This document shows, in pieces, positions 57,942 through 64,000 of a stretch of 64,000 bases of DNA. Source of the DNA: DATARN01 sp963851105 (lineage in GTDB: Bacteria; Actinomycetota; Acidimicrobiia; Acidimicrobiales; Palsa-688); NCBI GenBank assembly GCA_963851105.1, contig CAWKNP010000007.1:1-64000 (forward strand), written 5' to 3'. The position numbers and the translations under genes are program-made. Positions within the stretch are counted from its first letter, which is position 1. Each line of letters begins with the position of its first letter. The notes beneath the pieces are model-generated. The model did no database searches. It worked only from the letters and a program-made list of their open reading frames with translations, and was not told the origin of the DNA.

Positions 57942-58054
57942 TGCCGGCCACGGTAGGCGATCTTGGATGCGGTGGCAACCGTTCGGGACTACGCAGCACC
58001 GTTCGGCTACCGGCCACCGCAGGACCGCCGGGGGCTCGCGGCGGCGCCCCGTCG

Positions 58055-58060
58055 TACAAT
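58055..58060 (+). promoter_or_regulatory. -10 element TACAAT of the E1 dehydrogenase gene
   Basis: TACAAT lies 11 bases before ATG 58072. The transcript would have a leader of only about 4-6 bases, too short for a ribosome site, so translation is probably leaderless or nearly so. No clear -35 was found. If translation began at ATG 58084, a normal leader is still absent. Confidence 0.5.
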
Positions 58061-58071
58061 GGCAAACGCCT

Positions 58072-60189
58072 ATGACGCTGCCGATGCACGCCCCAACTGT
58101 TGACCCCGCAAAGGTACGACACCGGGGCTTCCTGGTGAGCGAGTTGATCGAGGATCTGCGGACCGCGGAAATCTCCCGCTTCCTCGACGACCGCGAGATC
58201 GCCCTGCAAAAGCAGAGCCGGGTCTTTTTCCAGATCTCCGGCGCCGGCCACGAAGCCCTGCTGCTGGCGCTGGCGCGCCATCTGCGCCCTGCGTATGACT
58301 GGTTCTTCCCGTACTACCGGGACCGGGCCTTGATGCTCGGACTGGGCGTGACACCGACGCAGATCCTCCAAGAAGCGGTCGGGTCGGCCGACGACCCCGC
58401 CAGCGGGGGCCGCCAGATGCCGTGCCACTGGGGCTACAAGTGGCTCAACGTGGTCACCCAGTCCAGCGCCACCGGTGCCCAATGCCTGCCTGCGGTGGGC
58501 TGTGCCGAAGCGGCGCGGTACCTGTCGCGTCGGCGCAACCTCCCGGGATGCAAGGCCCATGGCGACGAGCTCACCTACGTTTCGCTCGGCGAGGGCGCCA
58601 CCTCCCAGGGCGAGTTCTGGGAGTCGCTGAACACCGCCTGCACCCTCCATCTTCCGGTCCTCTACATCGTGGCCGACAACGGCTACGCCATTTCCGTGCC
58701 CTCGTCGGACCAATCGCCGGCTCCTGTCAGCGAGCTGGTGCGGGGGTTCCGGGGCCTCGACATCCACAAGGTCGACGGCCGCGACTACTTCGCCAGCCGC
58801 AAGATGGCCACCGAGGTGCTGCCCAGGGTGCGCGCCGGTGTGGGGCCCGCACTCATCCACGCCACCGTTACCCGGCCCTACTCCCATTCCGCGGCCGACA
58901 CCCAGAGCAAGTACCGCCCCGCCGAGGAACTGGCCGACGAGGCTGCGCACGACCCCATCAAGCTGCTGCGCGAGGAGCTGATCGGCACCGGCGTGATCAC
59001 CAAAGAAGAAGCCGATCAGATCCGCCAGGAAGCCCGCCAGATCGTGGCCGATGCCGCCAAGGAGGCGTTGGCGAGCCGGCGCCCCGACCCCGCCACTGTC
59101 CGCCAGCACGTCTACGTGGTGCCCAATGTGGCGCCCGAGGCCGAGACCATCGACGACGGGACCGGCGAGGTCGTGGCTTTCGGCGAGGCCATCAAGCGGA
59201 CGCTGCACGAGCAGATGGCCCGGGACCAGCGGATCAGGGTCTTCGGCGAAGACGTGGCAGACGCCCGCGAGGCGGTGCTCGCCAACGTCGAAGGCAAGGG
59301 CGGCGTGTTCGGCACGACCTACGGCCTCCAGCGGGAGTTCGGCTTGGCCCGCTGCTACAACACACCGCTGGCGGAGGCCAACATCATCGGCCGCGCCGTC
59401 GGCCAAGCGCTGCGGGGACTTCGCCCGGCGCCGGAGATCCAGTTCTTCGACTACATCTGGACGGCGGTCCAGCAGATCAAGACCCAGGCCGCGACGATCC
59501 GGTGGCGATCCAACGGCGCCTTCTGCTGCCCGATGGTGATCCGGGTCCCGATCGGCGGCTACCTGACCGGCGGCGCCATCTGGCACAGCCAGTGCGGCGA
59601 GTCGATCTTCGCCCATATTCCTGGTCTCATCGTGCTCATGCCGTCGCGCGCCCGCGACGCGGTGGGCTTGCTGCGCACCGCCTTCCAGTGCACCGACCCG
59701 GTGATGTTCCTCGAGCACAAGCACCTGCTGCGCCAGCCCTACACCAAGGACCCCTTCCCGTCCAAGGGATTTCAGATCCCGCTCGGGTCGGCGACGGTGG
59801 TCCAGCCCGGCCACGACATGACCATCGTGACCTACGGGGCGACGGTCGAGAAGTCCCGCCAGGCGGCCACGCAGCTGGGCGAGACGCAGGGCGCCTCAAT
59901 CGAGATCATCGACCTGCGCTCGCTCGTCCCGTGGGACCACGAACTGGTGGCCGAGTCGGTCGCCCGTACCGGCCGCGTCGTCGTCGTTCACGAGGATGTC
60001 TACACCTGCGGGTTCGGCGCCGAGGTGGCGGCATGGATCGGCGAGCACTGCTTCGGCGACCTCGACGCCCCGGTACGCCGCGTGACCGCCATCGACACCC
60101 ACGTGGCCTACGAGCCCACCCTTGAGCACGCAATCCTTCCCCAGGTCAGCGATATCGTGGCCGCGTCCGAGGCCACGTTGGCCTTTTAA
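58072..60189 (+). CDS. Fused E1 alpha-beta of a branched-chain 2-oxoacid dehydrogenase
   Basis: A 705-residue single-chain enzyme joining the usual alpha (residues 1-360) and beta (370-705) subunits. The alpha part shows FFQISGAGHEALLLALARHL, YYRDRALMLGLG, HWGYKWLNVVTQSSATGAQ and the thiamine motif SLGEGATSQGEFWESLN. The beta part shows RVFGEDVADAREAVLANVEGKGGVFGTTYGL, FNTPL-like YNTPLAEANIIG, and EVAAWIGEHCF near the end. It decarboxylates a branched or related 2-oxoacid with thiamine diphosphate. The matching E2 and E3 genes are not in the window. Start may be ATG 58072 or 58084. Confidence 0.93.
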   Translation: MTLPMHAPTVDPAKVRHRGFLVSELIEDLRTAEISRFLDDREIALQKQSRVFFQISGAGHEALLLALARHLRPAYDWFFPYYRDRALMLGLGVTPTQILQEAVGSADDPASGGRQMPCHWGYKWLNVVTQSSATGAQCLPAVGCAEAARYLSRRRNLPGCKAHGDELTYVSLGEGATSQGEFWESLNTACTLHLPVLYIVADNGYAISVPSSDQSPAPVSELVRGFRGLDIHKVDGRDYFASRKMATEVLPRVRAGVGPALIHATVTRPYSHSAADTQSKYRPAEELADEAAHDPIKLLREELIGTGVITKEEADQIRQEARQIVADAAKEALASRRPDPATVRQHVYVVPNVAPEAETIDDGTGEVVAFGEAIKRTLHEQMARDQRIRVFGEDVADAREAVLANVEGKGGVFGTTYGLQREFGLARCYNTPLAEANIIGRAVGQALRGLRPAPEIQFFDYIWTAVQQIKTQAATIRWRSNGAFCCPMVIRVPIGGYLTGGAIWHSQCGESIFAHIPGLIVLMPSRARDAVGLLRTAFQCTDPVMFLEHKHLLRQPYTKDPFPSKGFQIPLGSATVVQPGHDMTIVTYGATVEKSRQAATQLGETQGASIEIIDLRSLVPWDHELVAESVARTGRVVVVHEDVYTCGFGAEVAAWIGEHCFGDLDAPVRRVTAIDTHVAYEPTLEHAILPQVSDIVAASEATLAF

Positions 60190-60227
60190 GGTGTTGGCCT
60201 TCTAAGGGACCGGGGAAAAGGGGGGTC

Positions 60228-61316
60228 GTGGTGGCGCAGACGGTTCGCGCGGTGGTAGCTCGGTCGCGGGGCGAGAAGGTCGTTGTGACCGACATCGTGA
60301 TCCCCGATCCCGGCCCTGGTGAGGCGGTCGTCAAGGTCGCGGCGTGTGGGGTGTGCCACACCGACCTCCATTACCGCGAGGGGGCGATCAACGACGACTT
60401 TCCCTTCCTGCTCGGCCACGAGGCGGCGGGCACTGTCGAAGCCGTCGGCGACGGGGTGACGATCGTGGCACCCGGCGACTACGTGGTGCTGGCCTGGCGA
60501 GCGCCGTGCGGCACGTGCCGGTCGTGCCGGCGGGGCCGGCCCTGGTATTGCTTCGCCTCGCAGAACGCGGCCCAGCCGATGACATTGGTCGACGGCACCG
60601 TGCTGGCCCCTGCGCTCGGGATCGGCGCCTTCGCCGAGCGCACCTTGGTGGCGGCAGCCCAGTGCGTCCCCGTCGACCGCAGTGCCCGGCCCGAGGCGGC
60701 CGGGTTGATCGGCTGCGGCGTCATGGCGGGCTTCGGCGCCGCGGTCAACACCGCGGCGGTGACCCGGGGCGACACGGTGGCGGTCATCGGCTGCGGGGGC
60801 GTCGGCAACGCCGCCATCGCCGGCTCCGTTCTCGCTGGCGCCCGCAAGATCATCGCCGTCGACATCGACCTCCGGAAGCTGGAATGGGCCGTTCGTTTCG
60901 GGGCCACACACACGGTGAACTCGGCCGAGACCGACGCGGTCGAAGCCATCAAGGCCCTGACCGACGGCTTCGGTGCCGACGTGGTCATCGAGGCGGTGGG
61001 CCGGCCCGAAACCTACCGCCAGGCGTTCTTCGCCCGGGACCTGGCGGGCGTGCTGGTGCAAGTCGGCGTGCCGGCCCCGGACATGATGATCGAGCTACCC
61101 ATGATCGAGCTGTTCGGCCGCGGCGGCGCACTGAAATCGTCGTGGTACGGCGACTGCCTCCCATCGCGGGACTTCCCCATCCTTATCGACCTTTACCAGC
61201 GGGGAAAGCTCGATTTGGACGGATTCGTGTCCGAAACGATCGGCCTCGACGAAATCGAGCACGCATTCACGCGGATGCAGCGAGGCGAGGTCCTGCGCTC
61301 GGTCGTCGTGCTGTAG
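60228..61316 (+). CDS. Zinc alcohol dehydrogenase, S-(hydroxymethyl)mycothiol dehydrogenase type
   Basis: A 362-residue MDR enzyme. Zinc ligands are in ACGVCHTDLHY (Cys, His) and LLGHEAAGTVEAVG, and the structural zinc in CGTCRSCRRGRPWYC. The NAD site is VIGCGGVGNAAIAGS and a C-terminal SSWYGDCLPSRDFPIL is typical of the mycothiol-dependent formaldehyde dehydrogenases. That pathway is used by actinobacteria to remove formaldehyde. Start is GTG 60228. It follows the E1 gene by 38 bases. Confidence 0.9.
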   Translation: MVAQTVRAVVARSRGEKVVVTDIVIPDPGPGEAVVKVAACGVCHTDLHYREGAINDDFPFLLGHEAAGTVEAVGDGVTIVAPGDYVVLAWRAPCGTCRSCRRGRPWYCFASQNAAQPMTLVDGTVLAPALGIGAFAERTLVAAAQCVPVDRSARPEAAGLIGCGVMAGFGAAVNTAAVTRGDTVAVIGCGGVGNAAIAGSVLAGARKIIAVDIDLRKLEWAVRFGATHTVNSAETDAVEAIKALTDGFGADVVIEAVGRPETYRQAFFARDLAGVLVQVGVPAPDMMIELPMIELFGRGGALKSSWYGDCLPSRDFPILIDLYQRGKLDLDGFVSETIGLDEIEHAFTRMQRGEVLRSVVVL

Positions 61317-61494
61317 CTGCGCGCACTTTCTGTGGCGGCGTCATTCCTGGCGAAGGATTTCTGGTCGACCTGTCCGGGCTAAGGTTCATGTCGCCTTGGT
61401 TGGTAGTCATTCCACCCGGGACCCCGGTGGCGCACTCCGAGAGAGAAGCGCGTCCGATGATCCTTTCGTCCAGATCCGGTGCTGCGGAGTCGTC

Positions 61495-62196
61495 GTGAAT
61501 GGCGCCTCCGAGCGTTGGCGCCGCGTCCTGGCCATCGCCAAGGCCGCCGAGGGCGACACACCGGGGCCGACCGGCATGTGCGCGGCATGTGTCGAGGTGC
61601 TCGGTGTCGCGGGCGTCGGGATCACCTTGATGGACCCCACCGCGGCGGTGGCGGGGTACGCATCGGACTCGGTGACGCGCGGGCTCGATGAGCTTCAGTT
61701 CGGCCTCGGGGAGGGGCCGTCGGTCGACGCCTACTCCCGCGCCATCGCGACGGTTGGGTTGGATCTCAGAAGTGAACGCAGTGGGAGGTGGGTCGGGTTC
61801 TGCTCGCCGGCGGTGGCCGCGGGCGTCGGCAGCGTGCTTTCGTTCCCGTTGCAGGTCGGAGCGGCCCGGGTGGGCGTGCTCACCATCTATCGGGCGGAGT
61901 CGGGAATGGTCGCCGACGAGCTCTACGCCGATCTGATCCTTGTCGCCGAGATGATCACCCGGCTCATCCTCGCCTGGCAGGCACATGCGCCGGATGGGAT
62001 GCTGGCCGCCGAGCTCGGCCAAGACGGCGTGTATCTCGCGGTCGTCCATCAAGCATCGGGGATGATCTCGGTCCAGCTCGACGTCGCCGTGGGGGTCGCC
62101 CTCGTCCTGCTCCGGGCGCGGTCTTTTGCCACCTCGCGTACCGTCGCCCAAGTTGCCGCCGACGTCGTGGCCCGGCGAATTCGTTTCGACGAATGA
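61495..62196 (+). CDS. GAF-domain regulator with degenerate ANTAR-like C-terminus
   Basis: A 233-residue protein. The GAF domain spans about residues 20-165 (MCAACVEVLGVAGVGITLMD, GLGEGPSVDAYSRA, LSFPLQVGAARVGVLTIYR). The C-terminal 60 residues, LAVVHQASGMISVQLDVAVGVALVLLRARSFATSRTVAQVAADVVARRIRF, follow the ANTAR pattern of an RNA-binding three-helix domain, but the family signature is only partly kept. The GTG at 61495 is chosen; longer frames are poor. It is followed by a second GAF-ANTAR protein. By family it would bind nascent RNA and prevent termination. Confidence 0.85.
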   Translation: MNGASERWRRVLAIAKAAEGDTPGPTGMCAACVEVLGVAGVGITLMDPTAAVAGYASDSVTRGLDELQFGLGEGPSVDAYSRAIATVGLDLRSERSGRWVGFCSPAVAAGVGSVLSFPLQVGAARVGVLTIYRAESGMVADELYADLILVAEMITRLILAWQAHAPDGMLAAELGQDGVYLAVVHQASGMISVQLDVAVGVALVLLRARSFATSRTVAQVAADVVARRIRFDE

Positions 62197-62251
62197 TCAC
62201 CAGGGCGATATATTTGCCGCCACCGACCTCACGTCAGGGAAGGGGCGGCGT

Positions 62252-63034
62252 ATGACGACCCGCGAGGAACTGCTCGCGGACACGTTCCTGCTGCTTGCCG
62301 ACACGCTGGTCGACGATTTCGATCCGATCGAGGTTCTGACGGTACTCGCCGAGCGCTGCGTGACGTTGCTGGGCGCCACCGCGGTCGGGATCATGATCGC
62401 CGACGCCCAAGGCGCCCTGCAGGTGATCGCCGAGTCGGGCGAACAAGCCCACATCCTCGAGCTGTTCCAGATCCAGAACCACGAAGGCCCGTGCCTCGAC
62501 TCGTTCCGCACCGGGCGAGCGGTCGTCCATGCCGACCTCGCCACCAGCCCCTGGCCGGAGTTCGGGCCTATTGCCATCAATGCCGGGTTGCGGGCCGTGC
62601 ATGCCTTCCCGATGCGGCTCCGGGCGCACGTCGTGGGAACCGTGAACCTGTTCATGGCGGACACCGGTGTTTTGTCCGATGTCGATGCCGCCGCCGCCCA
62701 GGCGCTGGCCCACGCGGCCACCGTCACGTTGCTGCAGCACCAAAGGTCCCACCACAGCCAGGAGCTCACCGCCCAACTGCAAGGCGCGCTGGACAGCCGG
62801 GTGGTGGTCGAACAAGCCAAAGGAGCTCTCGCCGAGCGGGCCGGCATCACCGTGGACGAGGCGTTCAACCGGTTGCGCGCCTACGCCCGGTCCAACGACG
62901 CCAAGCTGACCGACGTCGCCACCGCGCTCGTCGCCCGCAGCCTCGGCGACCCTGCCATGTTGGCGCTCGTCGCCGCCCCGATGGCGTCCGAAGCCCCCCG
63001 GCAGGCCCCTGAGGTGCGTCGCGCCGGCAGCTAG
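62252..63034 (+). CDS. GAF-ANTAR antitermination regulator
   Basis: A 260-residue protein. The GAF domain spans residues 20-165 with LAERCVTLLGATAVGIMIAD, NHEGPCLDSFRTGRAVVHADL and AFPMRLRAHVVGTVNLF. The ANTAR domain is complete: LQGALDSRVVVEQAKGALAERAGITVDEAFNRLRAYARSND, with the conserved Ala-Lys-Gly and Arg-x-x-Ala features. ATG 62252 follows GGGAAGGGG. Such proteins sense a small ligand through GAF and bind paired RNA hairpins to stop termination. It follows the first GAF protein by 55 bases and no kinase is nearby. Confidence 0.93.
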   Translation: MTTREELLADTFLLLADTLVDDFDPIEVLTVLAERCVTLLGATAVGIMIADAQGALQVIAESGEQAHILELFQIQNHEGPCLDSFRTGRAVVHADLATSPWPEFGPIAINAGLRAVHAFPMRLRAHVVGTVNLFMADTGVLSDVDAAAAQALAHAATVTLLQHQRSHHSQELTAQLQGALDSRVVVEQAKGALAERAGITVDEAFNRLRAYARSNDAKLTDVATALVARSLGDPAMLALVAAPMASEAPRQAPEVRRAGS

Positions 63035-63068
63035 AGCGGCAGCCGAACACGGTCCCCGCGACCTTTGC

Positions 63069-63752
63069 TCAGGCGGCCGCGGTGCAAGTGAGGGCTTTTC
63101 GCAGCTTGACCAGGTTGTCGGTCATGAGCGAGAGGTAGGTGGCGCCCCGGCTCAGCTCGTCGGGGGTCTCGACCGTTGTCGTGTCGAGCTGATCGACGCG
63201 GGTACGGGTCGCCTGAGCCAGGGCGAGGACAGCATCGGTCGCCACGGCGGGCTCGGTGAAGACCACTGGTAGCCCTTTTCCCGACACCAGGGCCGCGACA
63301 CCAGCGTCGCGGGCGGTGTGGTCGGCGAAGTTGTAGCGGCGCCCGAGGGGTACGAAGGCGGCGTCGGCGGTCACGATGTCGTGGCGGGCGCAGTCGGCCA
63401 AGCTGCTGCGGTAGTCGATGTCCAAAGCGCCGAGCTGGGCCCGGTAGGCCCGCGCCGCCGCCAGGTAGGCACCGCGGCCGGCGGGATCGTGGCGGCTCAG
63501 GGTGGCTGCGACCTGCTCCGCAACCGCCTGCATGGCCACCGGGTCAAGCCAGGGATCACCGTCAGCGGTGAGGACGACCTCACCGTGGTCGGAGACCGAG
63601 ACCCGGCCGAGGCCGACCCGCCGGGCGATCTCGGCCAGGGCAAAGGGGGTCGCGGCGACGGGGAGGCGGTGGGTCACGATGGCGGCGGGAGTGGACCGGC
63701 AGCCGGTCACCACCACGATCGCAGCGACAGCGAGGAGTCGCGCCGGACCCAT
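63069..63752 (-). CDS. ZnuA-like metal-binding lipoprotein with an internal deletion
   Basis: A 227-residue lipoprotein with lipobox VVVTGC at the end of an N-terminal signal. It shows the start of the fold, ATPFALAEIARRVGLGRVSVS, and then joins directly to DGDPWLDPVAMQAVAEQVAATLSRHDP. In normal ZnuA-type proteins about 60 residues lie between these points, including the first metal His and the Tyr/Asn strand. The C-terminal parts (ADAAFVPLGRRYNF, LPVVFTEPAVATDAVL) remain. No ATPase or permease gene is adjacent. Metal binding is therefore doubtful; it may bind something else or be decaying. Confidence 0.78.
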   Translation of the reverse strand: MGPARLLAVAAIVVVTGCRSTPAAIVTHRLPVAATPFALAEIARRVGLGRVSVSDHGEVVLTADGDPWLDPVAMQAVAEQVAATLSRHDPAGRGAYLAAARAYRAQLGALDIDYRSSLADCARHDIVTADAAFVPLGRRYNFADHTARDAGVAALVSGKGLPVVFTEPAVATDAVLALAQATRTRVDQLDTTTVETPDELSRGATYLSLMTDNLVKLRKALTCTAAA

Positions 63753-63775
63753 GGGAGCTAGTTTCCCATCTCGGC

Positions 63776-64000
63776 ATGGTCGAGTTCGGTACCGCGGCGT
63801 GGTCGGCCGCCGTCTTAGCCCGCGCCGGGCTCCTGCGGCCCTATCTGCCCGATCAGGTGCTCGGGATGGGCCTCGCGGTGCGCCGCTACGGGCTGTCGCT
63901 GGCGTCGCTGTATGCCGTGGGCGCCGCCCGGTCGCCCCGGCATCTGGCGGTGGTGGATGATCACGGTGCCCTGTCCTTCGGGGCGATGGACGATCGAACC
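63776..64000 (+). CDS. Acyl-CoA ligase (FadD-like), start only
   Basis: The ATG at 63776 opens VEFGTAAWSAAVLARAGLLRPYLPD and continues with VRRYGLSLASLYAVGAARSPRHLAVVDDHGALSFGAMDD, the N-terminal region of actinobacterial long-chain acyl-CoA ligases. The window ends after 75 residues, before the AMP-binding motif, so the class is inferred from the N-terminus only. It diverges from the ZnuA-like gene across 23 bases. Confidence 0.7.
   Translation, partial: MVEFGTAAWSAAVLARAGLLRPYLPDQVLGMGLAVRRYGLSLASLYAVGAARSPRHLAVVDDHGALSFGAMDDRT

Noticed and set aside
57052..58071. Upstream extension of the E1 open frame by 340 codons
   Set aside because: It is the antisense of the Gly/Ser-rich gene; Pro/Glu-rich translation is a composition artefact, and the E1 homology begins at 58072.
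1..64000. Insertion sequences, prophage genes, integrases, rRNA
   Set aside because: None was recognised in any frame across the window.

Overview
The window is 64 kb of high-GC DNA with dense, short-spaced and often overlapping genes, many GTG/TTG starts, and a set of families typical of Actinomycetota: a BioB/BsaP pair, ANTAR-domain regulators, DUF2630, DUF4032, a mycothiol-type formaldehyde dehydrogenase, and a resuscitation-promoting-factor-like transglycosylase. No rRNA, tRNA, CRISPR array, insertion sequence or integrase is visible. My inference is an environmental actinobacterium, possibly class Acidimicrobiia; this is not proven by a marker gene here.

Layout. 0-6 kb: accessory and partly decayed. 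It holds a Fic pseudogene, a 1.3 kb stretch without a gene, a MazEF-type toxin-antitoxin pair that looks leaderless, a membrane protein/regulator pair, an ArsR/SRPBCC pair and a frameshifted RibD-like reductase. 6-17 kb: a large secreted repeat protein, glyoxalase-like and SMP-30-like enzymes, a two-component system with a small secreted protein and a SIMPL protein, and a 911-residue LuxR/MalT-type regulator followed by a small protein and a DUF4386 membrane protein. 18-25 kb: a radical-SAM enzyme translationally coupled to a 124-residue partner, a secreted GH114 glycosidase, and a secreted propeller protein. 25-38 kb: metabolism and housekeeping, namely a PhyH oxygenase, a GCS2-type ligase, PurU, a membrane winged-helix protein, a sirtuin, a MarR/YceI pair with recognisable operators, an Rpf-like protein, a lipase, NifU-like, and the bioB-bsaP-acetoacetyl-CoA synthetase operon.

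38-50 kb: a STAND-like NTPase, a homogentisate-catabolism cluster (hmgA diverging from fahA-iclR), an MFS exporter, and a Leloir-pathway galactose pair (galK converging on a DUF2630-LOG-galT operon). 48.7-56.3 kb: a six-gene minus-strand operon for oligosaccharide uptake and use, comprising a binding lipoprotein, two permeases, an ATPase, a kinase-like DUF4032 protein and a GH13 glucosidase. 56-64 kb: a Gly/Ser-rich surface protein, a fused branched-chain 2-oxoacid dehydrogenase E1, a mycothiol-type dehydrogenase, two GAF/ANTAR regulators, a ZnuA-like lipoprotein that has lost part of its metal site, and the start of an acyl-CoA ligase.

The most interesting unexplained items are the radical-SAM/124-residue pair (18.0-19.4 kb), the DUF4032 kinase-like protein inside the sugar operon, the membrane winged-helix protein at 28.9 kb, the lone STAND NTPase at 38.4 kb, and several palindromic operators placed inside promoters.
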